Positions 8,438 to 16,798 of a stretch of 63,705 nucleotides of DNA are shown here, one piece after another; the stretch's first letter is position 1, and each line of letters begins with the position of its first letter. This DNA is from JANPCX01 sp031431125. GTDB taxonomy: Bacteria; Pseudomonadota; Gammaproteobacteria; Burkholderiales; Burkholderiaceae_C. The position numbers and the translations under genes are program-made. Under the pieces are notes generated by a model. The model was not told where the DNA came from and searched no databases. It saw nothing but the letters and a program-made list of their open reading frames with translations. The DNA is taken from contig JANPCX010000036.1 in assembly GCA_031431125.1 (NCBI GenBank), forward strand, positions 1-63,705, read 5' to 3'.

Positions 8438-9748
8438 ATGACTTCACTCACCGTATTTTTTCAACATGCGCTGCGCTTTTGTTTGACTGCAATCATGTTG
8501 GTTGGCGGATTGACCGCCCTGGCCAAACCCACCTCCAACACACCGCCTGCAGAACCGATTCGATTGGCCCTCATTGAAGGTTTGTCTGGTCCGTTTGGCA
8601 ACACCGGCGAAGCGGTATTTCGCAATTTGCAGTGGGCGGTAGAGCGGGTGAACCAACGTGGCGGTGTCAAATTGCCTGGCGGCGCGCGTCCCTTGGAGTT
8701 GATGCGTTTTGACAGCAAAGGGGCAACCGAAGAGGCTTTGGCGATGTTCCGCGCGGCAGTCGACGCCAACGCCCTGGTGGTGTTGCAAGGCAACAGCTCG
8801 GCCACTGCAGCGGCATTGATTGATGCGGTGAACAAACACAATCAGCGCCAGCCCGACAAACGCGCTTTGTTTTTGAACTACTCGGCGGTCGAGCCCAGCC
8901 TGACCAACGAGAAGTGCAGTTTCTGGCACTTTCGTTTCGATGCGCATGCCGACATGCGTTTAGCCGCCCTGACCGACGTGATTCAGGGCGAGACCGCGGT
9001 CAAAAAGCTCTACCTGATTGGACAGGACTACAGCTTCGGCCAGCACGTGCTCAAAAAGGGCCGTGAAATGCTGGCTGCCAAACGGCCCGACATTGAAGTG
9101 GTGGGAGAAGAGTTGCATCCGATAGGCAAAGTCAAAGACTTCTTGCCCTATGTGACCAAAATCAAGGCCAGCGGTGCCCAGGCGGTGCTCACGGGCAACT
9201 GGGGCAATGATTTGACCCTGCTCATCAAAGCGGCCCGTGACGTGGGGCTCGACGCGCGTTTTTATACTTTCTATGGCAACGGTTTTGGCGCGCCGGCGGC
9301 CATCGGTGAAGCCGGCGTGAGTCGTGTGCTGGCGGTGGCTGAGTGGCATCCGAACGTTGGCACGCCAACTTCGGATAAGTTTTACCAAGCTTTCCGCACC
9401 CGTTTTCCCAAACCTCAAGACGACTATGTGCACGCCCGCATGCACGCCATGGTCGAGATGCTGGTGGCTGCCATCGAGCGTTCCAAAAGTACAGAGGCGG
9501 CTGCTGTTGCCAAGGCGATGGAAGGCGCCGCCCTGGACGCACGCCACCTCGGAGGCTTTCATGAAGGGGTGATGCGCGCCGCTGACCACCAGTTCATCCA
9601 GCCCCTCTATGTCAGCAGCATGCAGCGTTTGGGTGCTCCTGGGGTGCATTTTGACAATGAAGGCTCTGGTTTTGGGTTCCGAACGGTCCGATACCTGACG
9701 CCGGTGCAAACCGAGCAGGCCCACGGCTGTGCCATGGTGCGCCCCTGA
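8438..9748 (+). CDS. ABC transporter substrate-binding protein, branched-chain amino acid type
   Basis: Periplasmic binding protein of the Leu/Ile/Val (type 1) fold, 436 residues from the ATG at 8438. An N-terminal hydrophobic segment (LRFCLTAIMLVGGLTALA) is a signal peptide. The mature part starts with IRLALIEGLSGPFGNTGEA, typical of the family, and contains LYLIGQDYSFGQHV. An ATG at 8411 would add nine residues; neither has a clear ribosome site. No permease or ATPase genes adjoin it, so it is an orphan binding protein. The ligand cannot be inferred. Confidence 0.8.
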   Translation: MTSLTVFFQHALRFCLTAIMLVGGLTALAKPTSNTPPAEPIRLALIEGLSGPFGNTGEAVFRNLQWAVERVNQRGGVKLPGGARPLELMRFDSKGATEEALAMFRAAVDANALVVLQGNSSATAAALIDAVNKHNQRQPDKRALFLNYSAVEPSLTNEKCSFWHFRFDAHADMRLAALTDVIQGETAVKKLYLIGQDYSFGQHVLKKGREMLAAKRPDIEVVGEELHPIGKVKDFLPYVTKIKASGAQAVLTGNWGNDLTLLIKAARDVGLDARFYTFYGNGFGAPAAIGEAGVSRVLAVAEWHPNVGTPTSDKFYQAFRTRFPKPQDDYVHARMHAMVEMLVAAIERSKSTEAAAVAKAMEGAALDARHLGGFHEGVMRAADHQFIQPLYVSSMQRLGAPGVHFDNEGSGFGFRTVRYLTPVQTEQAHGCAMVRP

Positions 9749-9797
9749 GGGTTGGCGTGCCACCTGGCAGGGCAAGCGAAAAAAGGCACTGATGGGC

Positions 9798-9803
9798 TAT
9801 AAT
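9798..9803 (+). promoter_or_regulatory. Possible -10 element of rpsO
   Basis: A perfect TATAAT at 9798-9803 lies about 155 bases before rpsO. No good -35 is visible at 17 bases' spacing. The long leader between it and rpsO (9810-9957) would suit the known autoregulation by S15 binding its own leader, but no fold was computed. Confidence 0.4.
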
Positions 9804-9957
9804 TGATGGGCTTTGCATGTCGCATGCTGCTTTTGCAGTGTGGGTACGGAAAAGCTTTCGCACGGCGCCGGTCAGTTTCACTGGCGACCGCAAGTCAAAT
9901 CAAGGGGTTAGCGGTTCTTGCACTCGTGCAAACGCCAACCTCCACAAAGGAAACACC

Positions 9958-10227
9958 ATGACCCAGTCCGTCGCCCAAAAGGCAGAAATCGTTAAGGCCA
10001 ATGCGCGAAGCGCCAATGACACCGGATCGCCGGAAGTCCAAGTTGCTTTGCTCACGGCCCGCATCAATGAGCTGACCCCGCACTTCAAAACCCATTTGAA
10101 GGACCACCACGGCCGCCGCGGTTTGCTCAAGATGGTCAATACCCGCAAGAGCTTGCTGGCCTATTTGAGAAAAATAGATGGCGAGCGTTACACCGCTCTG
10201 ATCCAGAAATTGGGTCTGCGCAAGTAA
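9958..10227 (+). CDS. rpsO: 30S ribosomal protein S15
   Basis: The 89-residue protein matches S15 in length and sequence: TGSPEVQVALLTARI, then DHHGRRGLLKMV and the end LIQKLGLRK. S15 binds 16S rRNA early in 30S assembly. The ATG at 9958 has AAAGGA just upstream; longer in-frame starts lie in the leader. rpsO precedes pnp, the common arrangement. Confidence 0.97.
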   Translation: MTQSVAQKAEIVKANARSANDTGSPEVQVALLTARINELTPHFKTHLKDHHGRRGLLKMVNTRKSLLAYLRKIDGERYTALIQKLGLRK

Positions 10228-10243
10228 GTTGTAAACCCAAGTG

Positions 10244-10283
10244 AAGAGCCTGTCTGGATTCGCCAGCACAGGCTCTTTGTTTT
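10244..10283 (+). terminator. Intrinsic terminator between rpsO and pnp
   Basis: A perfect 10-bp stem AAGAGCCTGT (10244-10253) / ACAGGCTCTT (10268-10277) encloses a smaller CTGG/CCAG stem and is followed by TGTTTTT. It can stop or attenuate rpsO transcription ahead of pnp. Confidence 0.85.
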
Positions 10284-10452
10284 TCGGAGTTGAAGCAGCC
10301 AATGATGACGATGTGTCATTCCACCGACGTTCTTGCCGCATCGTGCGTTTGAACTTCGCTGGAATGGCATCGCGCCAGGTTGTTGCAACTCATGTCTGTG
10401 GGGGCGGCGCTCGATAGGGCATTGCATTCCACCAATTCATCAGGAGATCGAC

Positions 10453-12570
10453 ATGAGCATGTTCAATAAAGTCACCAAGACCTTCCAATGGGGTCAGCAC
10501 CAAGTCATTCTGGAAACCGGCGAAATCGCGCGCCAAGCGGGCGGCGCCGTCATTGTCAACATTGAAGACACGGTGGTGTTGGCCACGGTGGTGGGGGCGA
10601 AAAACGCCAAGCCCGGGCAAGACTTCTTCCCGTTGACTGTCGACTACATCGAGAAAACCTATGCCGCTGGCAAGATCCCCGGCAGCTTCTTCAAACGCGA
10701 AGGCCGTCCGAGTGAACTCGAAACGCTGACGTCGCGCCTGATCGACCGCCCGCTGCGCCCGCTTTTCCCCGAAGGTTTCTACAACGAAGTGCAGGTGGTT
10801 GTGCATGTGTTGTCGCTTAACCCTGAGGTGTCGGCTGACATCGCAGCGTTGATCGGTTCCAGCGCCGCATTGGCGATTTCTGGCATTCCTTTCAACGGCC
10901 CTATCGGCGCAGCGCGTGTTGGTTATGTCAATGGCGAGTACGTACTGAACCCTGGCAAAACACAGCTGCTGAGCTCCAAGATGGACCTCGTGGTGGCAGG
11001 CACCGAAGCGGCCGTTTTGATGGTTGAGTCCGAAGCCCAACAACTCAGCGAAGAAATCATGTTGGCTGGCGTGGTGTTTGGCCACAACCAATCGAAGATC
11101 GCCATCGCGGCCATCAACGAATTGGTGCGTGATGCTGGCAAACCCGCTTGGGATTGGGCCGCTCCCGCCAAAGACGAAGCCTTCATTGCCAAGGTCGTGG
11201 CACTGGCCGACGACAAACTGCGCGCCGCCTACCAAATTCGCTCTAAACAAGCCCGAACCCAGGCCACCCGTGAAGTCACGGCCAACACCATGGCAGCGTT
11301 GACCGCCGACGGCGCAGCCGTTGACAAGGTCAAGGTGGACAACGTGTTGTTCGACATCGAAGCCAAAATCGTTCGCAGCCAAATTCTGGCCGGCGAGCCC
11401 CGCATTGATGGCCGCGACACCCGCACCGTGCGTCAAATCGAAATCCGCAACGGCGTGTTGCCCCGTGTGCACGGCTCGGCGTTGTTCACCCGTGGTGAAA
11501 CCCAAGCGCTGGTGGCTGCCACGTTGGGCACCGACCGCGACTCACAAAAGATCGACGCATTGGCTGGTGAGTTCTCCGAGCACTTCATGCTCCACTACAA
11601 CATGCCTCCTTTTGCCACCGGCGAAACCGGCCGTGTCGGTACACCCAAGCGCCGCGAAATTGGCCATGGTCGTTTGGCCAAACGCGCTTTGGTGGCGGTG
11701 CTACCAGACCGCGTGGATTTCCCCTATTCGATGCGCATCGTCTCGGAGATCACCGAGTCCAACGGTTCGTCCTCCATGGCGTCCGTCTGCGGCGGCTGCT
11801 TGGCGTTGATGGATGCCGGCGTGCCTCTCAAAGCGCACGTGGCGGGCATTGCCATGGGTCTCATCAAAGAAGGACCCCGTTTTGCGGTGTTGACCGACAT
11901 CTTGGGTGACGAAGATCACCTCGGCGACATGGACTTCAAAGTGGCCGGCACCAGTGATGGCATCACCGCGCTGCAAATGGACATCAAGATCCAAGGCATC
12001 ACGCAAGAGATCATGCAAGTCGCCTTGGCCCAGGCCAAAGAGGCACGCTTGCACATCCTGGGCAAGATGGTCGAAGCCATGGGCGGCGCCAAAACCGAGG
12101 TGTCGCAGTTCGCACCACGCCTGTACACCATGAAGATCAACCCCGAGAAGATTCGTGACGTGATCGGCAAAGGCGGCGCCACCATCCGTGCGCTCACCGA
12201 AGAAACCGGCACCACCATCGACATCGGCGAAGACGGCACCATCACGATCGCTTCGGCCGATGCGGACAAAGCCGCCGCTGCCAAGAAGCGCATTGAAGAG
12301 ATCACCGCTGAAGTGGAAATTGGCAAGGTCTACGAAGGCCCAGTCACCAAGATTTTGGACTTCGGCGCCCTCATCAATTTGTTGCCAGGCAAAGACGGTT
12401 TGCTGCACATCAGCCAAATCGCGCACCAGCGTGTCGAGAAGGTGACGGACTTTTTGTCCGAGGGCCAAATCGTCAAAGTCAAGGTCATGGAGACCGACGA
12501 GAAGGGCCGCATCAAGTTGTCGATGAAGGCCTTGATCGAGCGCGACGCAGCGCCAGCCGCCCAGGAGTGA
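10453..12570 (+). CDS. pnp: Polyribonucleotide nucleotidyltransferase (PNPase)
   Basis: PNPase degrades RNA 3' to 5' by phosphorolysis and is part of the RNA degradosome in many bacteria. The 705-residue protein has two RNase PH-like domains (first ~220 residues; second from ~310, with FTRGETQALVA), then a KH domain (IGKGGATIRAL) and an S1 domain (KVYEGPVTKILDFGA). The ATG at 10453 has AGGAG seven bases upstream. It lies downstream of rpsO with its own 220-base gap. Confidence 0.97.
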   Translation: MSMFNKVTKTFQWGQHQVILETGEIARQAGGAVIVNIEDTVVLATVVGAKNAKPGQDFFPLTVDYIEKTYAAGKIPGSFFKREGRPSELETLTSRLIDRPLRPLFPEGFYNEVQVVVHVLSLNPEVSADIAALIGSSAALAISGIPFNGPIGAARVGYVNGEYVLNPGKTQLLSSKMDLVVAGTEAAVLMVESEAQQLSEEIMLAGVVFGHNQSKIAIAAINELVRDAGKPAWDWAAPAKDEAFIAKVVALADDKLRAAYQIRSKQARTQATREVTANTMAALTADGAAVDKVKVDNVLFDIEAKIVRSQILAGEPRIDGRDTRTVRQIEIRNGVLPRVHGSALFTRGETQALVAATLGTDRDSQKIDALAGEFSEHFMLHYNMPPFATGETGRVGTPKRREIGHGRLAKRALVAVLPDRVDFPYSMRIVSEITESNGSSSMASVCGGCLALMDAGVPLKAHVAGIAMGLIKEGPRFAVLTDILGDEDHLGDMDFKVAGTSDGITALQMDIKIQGITQEIMQVALAQAKEARLHILGKMVEAMGGAKTEVSQFAPRLYTMKINPEKIRDVIGKGGATIRALTEETGTTIDIGEDGTITIASADADKAAAAKKRIEEITAEVEIGKVYEGPVTKILDFGALINLLPGKDGLLHISQIAHQRVEKVTDFLSEGQIVKVKVMETDEKGRIKLSMKALIERDAAPAAQE

Positions 12571-12583
12571 CCGCGTCCTCCCC

Positions 12584-13570
12584 ATGAAAGCGATTGAGAT
12601 TGCATCGCCTGGTGGCCCTGACGTGCTGCGCTGGGTTGACCGACCCGATCCCCTTTGCGGGTCGGGTGAGGTATTGATTCGCGTGGCGGCTTCGGGCGTG
12701 AACCGTCCTGACGTGTTGCAACGCAAAGGCGTCTACCCACCGCCCCCCGGGGCCAGCGACCTTCCTGGTTTGGAAGTGGCTGGCACCGTGGAGGCCGGTG
12801 ACCACGATGCGATGGCGGCTGCGGGCATGCATTTGGGCGATACCGTGTGCGCCTTGGTCACTGGCGGGGGGTATGCGCAGTTGTGTGTCGCGCCAATTGC
12901 TCAGTGCTTGCCTGTGCCCAAGGGATGGACCCTGCCAGAGGCGGCCAGCTTGCCTGAAACCACCTTCACCGTGTGGTCCAATGTGTTTGATCGTGCAGCT
13001 TTGTTGCCAGGCGAATGGTTGTTGGTGCATGGCGGCAGCAGTGGCATTGGGGTGACGGCCATTCAGCTGGCCAAGGCCTACGGCGCCAAGGTCATCGTGA
13101 CGGTGGGTTCCGCACAGAAGGTGGCCGCTTGTTTGGCGCTGGGCGCGGACCATGCGATCAACTACCGCGACACCGATTTCGTGGAAGAGGTCAAGCGTTT
13201 GACAGCCGGCCAAGGCGTCAACGTGGTTCTCGACATGGTGGCGGGCAGTTATGTGGCCCGCAACCTTCAGTGTTTGGCCGAGGATGGTCGTGTTGTTGTC
13301 ATTGCTGTTCAGGGCGGTGCAACGGCCGAGATTGATGCAGGTCTCGTGCTGCGCCGCCGCTTGACGCTGAGCGGATCCACATTGCGCGCGCGTTCAGTGG
13401 CCTTCAAAGCGGCCATCGCCAAAGCGCTGCGTACGCAAGTGTGGCCATGGCTGGAGCAAGGCCGCGTCAAACCCGTGATCTACCAGCTCTTTGAGGCCAA
13501 GCACGCGTCGCAAGCCCATGCGCTGATGGAGTCCAATGCCCACATTGGCAAATTGGTATTGACTTGGTGA
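12584..13570 (+). CDS. NAD(P)H quinone oxidoreductase, PIG3-like
   Basis: Zinc-independent medium-chain reductase of 328 residues. The N-terminal GroES-like domain contains SGVNRPDVLQRKG, and the Rossmann fold has VHGGSSGIGVTAIQLAK, the usual NADPH-binding sequence. The pattern fits the PIG3 quinone oxidoreductase subfamily. The gene starts 13 bases after pnp and is followed by tpiA. Confidence 0.85.
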   Translation: MKAIEIASPGGPDVLRWVDRPDPLCGSGEVLIRVAASGVNRPDVLQRKGVYPPPPGASDLPGLEVAGTVEAGDHDAMAAAGMHLGDTVCALVTGGGYAQLCVAPIAQCLPVPKGWTLPEAASLPETTFTVWSNVFDRAALLPGEWLLVHGGSSGIGVTAIQLAKAYGAKVIVTVGSAQKVAACLALGADHAINYRDTDFVEEVKRLTAGQGVNVVLDMVAGSYVARNLQCLAEDGRVVVIAVQGGATAEIDAGLVLRRRLTLSGSTLRARSVAFKAAIAKALRTQVWPWLEQGRVKPVIYQLFEAKHASQAHALMESNAHIGKLVLTW

Positions 13571-13605
13571 ACCAAGGCAGTGGCCTAGATTCAAGGAGAA
13601 AACAA

Positions 13606-14367
13606 ATGCGTCGCAAACTGGTGGTTGGTAACTGGAAGATGAATGGCTCGCGTGCAAGCAATGCGGAGCTGTTGTCGGCCTTGGTTGCAAAAGCGCCTTT
13701 TTTGTGTGATGTGGCGGTGTGCGCACCCAGCCTTTACTTGGCGGACGTGGCGCTGTCATTGCAATCTGGCGGCATTGTTTGGGGTGCTCAAGATTGCTCC
13801 AGCCACGAGGCGGGCGCGTACACTGGTGAAGTCTCGGCCACCATGCTGGCCGAGTTTGCTTGCCGCTACGTCATTGTTGGCCACTCCGAGCGCCGGGCCA
13901 TGCATGCTGAGTCGGACCAGTTGGTAGCCGACAAAGCCAAGATTGCTCTGGCCCATAACTTGACGCCGATCGTGTGCGTGGGAGAAACGCTGCAAGAGCG
14001 CGAGGCCGGTCAAACCGAGGCGGTGGTCAAGCGCCAGCTGTCTGCTGTCATCCATACCCTGGGGCATTGCATCTCGCAAGTGGTGGTGGCCTATGAGCCA
14101 GTTTGGGCCATAGGCACAGGCAAAACCGCGTCACCTGAGCAAGCGCAAGCGGTGCATGCTGTTTTGCGTCAGCAGTTGGCAGCAGCTACACAAAAGGCCG
14201 CGCAGATGTTGTTGCTCTACGGCGGCAGTGTGAAAGCCGACAACGCGGTCACGCTGTTCGCACAGCCCGACATCGATGGTGGATTGATTGGCGGCGCTTC
14301 GCTCAAAGCAGCAGACTTTTTGGCGATTGTGCATGCCGCACAGGCCTCTCAAGCCGCGGCCGGTTGA
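13606..14367 (+). CDS. tpiA: Triose-phosphate isomerase
   Basis: Glycolytic isomerase of 253 residues. Key motifs are GNWKMNG (substrate lysine), VGHSERR (catalytic His), the YEPVWAIGTG segment with the catalytic Glu, and the phosphate loop LYGGSV. The ATG at 13606 has AAGGAG eight bases upstream. It is followed by secG, a common neighbour in bacteria. Confidence 0.97.
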   Translation: MRRKLVVGNWKMNGSRASNAELLSALVAKAPFLCDVAVCAPSLYLADVALSLQSGGIVWGAQDCSSHEAGAYTGEVSATMLAEFACRYVIVGHSERRAMHAESDQLVADKAKIALAHNLTPIVCVGETLQEREAGQTEAVVKRQLSAVIHTLGHCISQVVVAYEPVWAIGTGKTASPEQAQAVHAVLRQQLAAATQKAAQMLLLYGGSVKADNAVTLFAQPDIDGGLIGGASLKAADFLAIVHAAQASQAAAG

Positions 14368-14411
14368 ACGACCCGCCCGCCCTAGACAAACTTTTTTTGG
14401 AGTGATGTGAG

Positions 14412-14813
14412 ATGAACTGGTTGATGAATTTGGTGGTCGTGGTGCAAATCCTCTCTGCCGTCGTGATGGTGGGTTTGGTATTGATTCAACACGGCAAAGG
14501 CGCTGACATGGGTGCCTCCTTTGGCAGCGGCGCGTCGGGCAGTTTGTTCGGTGCTTCTGGCAGCGCCAACTTTTTATCGCGCTCCACCTCGGCCTGTGCT
14601 GCCGTGTTTTTCTGCTGCACCTTGGGGCTGGCCTATCTGACCAACAGCCGCGAGCTTCCCGCAGCAGCCACCAGCGTGCTGGATGCACCGAGTGCCCCGG
14701 TCGCACCCGCGTCGGGCGCTGCGCAGATTCCCGGAGCGGCTCCAGTGACGATTGTTCCAGCCACGCCCGCCGCACCTGCTGCTTCTGGCACCGACGCGAT
14801 TCCAAAGCAGTAA
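14412..14813 (+). CDS. secG: Protein translocase subunit SecG
   Basis: SecG is the small accessory subunit of the SecYEG channel. This 133-residue form has two membrane segments (residues ~5-24 and ~57-77) separated by the conserved loop GADMGASFGSGASGSLFG. An alanine/proline-rich C-terminal tail of about 50 residues is typical of betaproteobacterial SecG. A perfect 8-bp inverted repeat (14833-14840 / 14850-14857) follows the gene but lacks a T tract. Confidence 0.93.
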   Translation: MNWLMNLVVVVQILSAVVMVGLVLIQHGKGADMGASFGSGASGSLFGASGSANFLSRSTSACAAVFFCCTLGLAYLTNSRELPAAATSVLDAPSAPVAPASGAAQIPGAAPVTIVPATPAAPAASGTDAIPKQ

Positions 14814-14970
14814 AAACGCGGCCAAGCCGGCTCTTTGAGCGGCTTTGCTGCTCAAAGAACGTCATGCTTTCGGGTTAGAATGTGCAGCTGATTCGGAAGG
14901 CACACCTCGCGCCTTCTGTTTGCCCTTTTACGGGGTAATTCGCAAAGAAATTTGCAGTCAGTGATTCCGC

Positions 14971-15055
14971 GCCGACGTGGTGAAATTGGTAGACACGCTA
15001 TCTTGAGGGGGTAGTGGCGAAAGCTGTGCGAGTTCGAGTCTCGCCGTCGGCACCA
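14971..15055 (+). tRNA. tRNA-Leu (GAG)
   Basis: Cloverleaf of 85 bases. The acceptor stem GCCGACG (14971-14977) pairs with CGTCGGC (15045-15051), followed by A and encoded CCA. The anticodon loop TTGAGGG reads GAG (codons CUC/CUU), and a long variable arm marks a class II tRNA. A possible -10 (TAGAAT, 14876-14881) lies upstream. It stands between secG and nuoA. Confidence 0.95.
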
Positions 15056-15108
15056 GTTCTGTTCGACCCGCAGTCACCCCATCCGTACGACGCATTCAGC
15101 GAAGCACC

Positions 15109-15468
15109 ATGAACTTGAGCGAATACCTCCCCGTTATTTTGTTCATCATGGTGGGCATTGCGGTGGGCGTGCTGCCTCAGGTCATCGGTTTTGTGATGGG
15201 CCCCCACAAGCCTGACGCGGCCAAGAATTCCCCATACGAGTGCGGTTTCGAAGCATTCGAAGACGCTCGAATGAAGTTCGACGTGCGCTACTACTTGGTG
15301 GCGATTCTTTTCATCTTGTTCGATTTGGAGATCGCCTTCCTCTTTCCGTGGGCGGTTTCTTTGAAAGAGATCGGGCCCACTGGCTTTTGGGCCATGATGG
15401 TTTTCCTGGGCATCCTCGTCGTGGGCTTCGTCTACGAATGGAAAAAGGGTGCCTTGGATTGGGAGTAA
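15109..15468 (+). CDS. nuoA: NADH-quinone oxidoreductase subunit A
   Basis: Membrane subunit of complex I, 119 residues with three transmembrane helices. Conserved features are the loop KNSPYECGFEAFEDARMKFD, with the Cys and acidic residues near the quinone site, and LFDLEIAFLFPW in the second helix. It is the first gene of a 14-gene nuo operon. The gap to nuoB is unusually palindromic. Confidence 0.96.
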   Translation: MNLSEYLPVILFIMVGIAVGVLPQVIGFVMGPHKPDAAKNSPYECGFEAFEDARMKFDVRYYLVAILFILFDLEIAFLFPWAVSLKEIGPTGFWAMMVFLGILVVGFVYEWKKGALDWE

Positions 15469-15473
15469 TGGTG

Positions 15474-15537
15474 CCCCTCGTCCAACGGGTACGTTGGCCG
15501 ACCCCCCGAGGGGATGCGGGCCGGCTTGGGGCGGCCC
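15474..15537. repeat. Palindromic cluster between nuoA and nuoB
   Basis: Three nested or adjacent perfect stems fill the gap: CCCCTCG (15474-15480) with CGAGGGG (15507-15513), inside it CCAACG (15482-15487) with CGTTGG (15492-15497), then GGGCCG (15518-15523) with CGGCCC (15532-15537). No T tract follows, so it does not look like a terminator. It may be a repetitive extragenic palindrome or an RNA processing or stability element. Confidence 0.6.
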
Positions 15538-15579
15538 GGCGCTCGACCCGCGCGCGTCGTTGCAGTAAAGGTTTTTGCC

Positions 15580-16056
15580 ATGGGCATTGAAGGCGTACTC
15601 AAAGAAGGTTTCATGACCACCAGCTTGGACGCAGTCATCAACTGGTCCAAGACAGGCTCGTTGTGGCCCATGACTTTTGGTTTGGCGTGTTGTGCTGTAG
15701 AGATGATGCATGCGGGTGCCGCACGTTATGACATTGACCGCTTCGGCATGTTGTTCCGCCCCAGTCCCCGCCAAAGCGATTTGATGATCGTCGCCGGCAC
15801 ACTGTGCAACAAGATGGCACCGGCCCTGCGTAAGGTGTATGACCAGATGGCCGAGCCGCGTTGGGTGCTGTCCATGGGGTCTTGCGCCAATGGCGGCGGC
15901 TATTACCACTACAGCTATTCCGTGGTGCGTGGTTGCGACCGCATCGTGCCCGTTGATGTGTACGTGCCGGGTTGCCCCCCCACGGCGGAAGCCTTGCTCT
16001 ACGGCATCTTGCAGCTGCAAGCCAAGATTCGCCGCGAAAATACGATCGCACGTTGA
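15580..16056 (+). CDS. nuoB: NADH-quinone oxidoreductase subunit B
   Basis: The 158-residue subunit carries cluster N2, the last Fe-S centre before quinone. The ligands are the adjacent pair in GLACCAVEMM, one in GSCANGGGYY and one in VPGCPPTAEAL. The ATG at 15580 gives the standard N-terminus MGIEGVLKEGF; an in-frame ATG at 15514 lies in the palindromic gap and is unlikely. Confidence 0.97.
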   Translation: MGIEGVLKEGFMTTSLDAVINWSKTGSLWPMTFGLACCAVEMMHAGAARYDIDRFGMLFRPSPRQSDLMIVAGTLCNKMAPALRKVYDQMAEPRWVLSMGSCANGGGYYHYSYSVVRGCDRIVPVDVYVPGCPPTAEALLYGILQLQAKIRRENTIAR

Positions 16057-16069
16057 GAGCACAAGAAAA

Positions 16070-16666
16070 ATGAGCAAACTCGACAACTTGAAGGCGGCAC
16101 TGGAAGCGGCGCTTGGAAACCAGATCAAGAAACTGGTGACCGACCGCGGTGAAGTCACCATCACGGTGTCGGCAAGCGACTACATCGCCGTTGCCACGCT
16201 GCTGCGCGACCATGCAAGCTTGAAATTTGAGCAGCTCATCGACCTCTGCGGCGTGGACTACTCCAGCTACAAAGATCAAGCCTGGGACGGCGCGCGGTTT
16301 TGTGTGGTGTCCCACCTGCTGTCGGTGAGCTTGAACTGGCGGCTGCGCTTGAAGGTGTTTTGTCCTGACGACGATTTGCCTGCAGTGATGTCGGTCAACG
16401 AGGTCTGGAGTTCTGCCAATTGGTTCGAGCGCGAAGCCTTCGACCTCTATGGCATTATTTTTGAAGGCCATGTTGATTTGCGCCGCATCCTGACCGACTA
16501 CGGTTTCATCGGCCATCCCTTCCGCAAAGACTTCCCCACCTCGGGCCATGTCGAGATGCGTTACGACGCCGAGCAAAAGCGCGTCATTTACCAGCCCGTG
16601 ACGATTGAGCCCCGTGATATCACGCCACGCATCATTCGCGAAGACAACTACGGTGGGTTGCACTGA
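16070..16666 (+). CDS. nuoC: NADH-quinone oxidoreductase subunit C
   Basis: Peripheral-arm subunit of 198 residues (30-kDa family), with the signature EREAFDLYGIIFEGHVDLRR and the C-terminal GHPFRKDFP. It packs against NuoD and helps shape the quinone pocket. The ATG at 16070 gives the normal N-terminus. Its stop is one base before a duplicated copy of the nuoD start. Confidence 0.95.
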   Translation: MSKLDNLKAALEAALGNQIKKLVTDRGEVTITVSASDYIAVATLLRDHASLKFEQLIDLCGVDYSSYKDQAWDGARFCVVSHLLSVSLNWRLRLKVFCPDDDLPAVMSVNEVWSSANWFEREAFDLYGIIFEGHVDLRRILTDYGFIGHPFRKDFPTSGHVEMRYDAEQKRVIYQPVTIEPRDITPRIIREDNYGGLH

Positions 16667-16667
16667 A

Positions 16668-16790
16668 ATGGCTGAGATCAAGAACTACACGCTCAATTTT
16701 GGCTGCGGCCGCGCGCTGTGCGCGCTTAACTTCGCTGTTGCGAAGTTAGCCTGCGCCGAAATTGAGCGCGACTGGCGCGTGGCGAACTGA
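16668..16790 (+). pseudogene. Duplicated nuoD start, 40-codon remnant frame
   Basis: The 36 bases from 16668 match the first 36 bases of nuoD (16799-16834) with a single difference, and both encode MAEIKNYTLNFG. After that, the upstream copy runs into unrelated sequence and stops at 16788. The ATG overlaps the nuoC stop, where nuoD would normally begin, so this copy occupies the expected start site and the working start lies 131 bases downstream. It could be translated as a short leader peptide or be a dead remnant. Confidence 0.8.
16690..16768. repeat. Three-stem palindromic insert before nuoD
   Basis: An outer 14-bp arm, CGCTCAATTTTGGC (16690-16703) against GCCGAAATTGAGCG (16755-16768; one G-T pair), encloses two perfect hairpins: GCGCGC/GCGCGC (16711-16725, 3-base loop) and TAACTTCGC/GCGAAGTTA (16727-16748, 4-base loop). 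The outer left arm is part of the duplicated nuoD start, so the right arm is an inverted copy of nuoD coding sequence. Confidence 0.85.
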
Positions 16791-16798
16791 AGGCTTGT

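Noticed and set aside
14833..14857. Terminator after secG
   Set aside because: The 8-bp inverted repeat is perfect but lacks a following T tract, so it is mentioned with secG and not called as a terminator.
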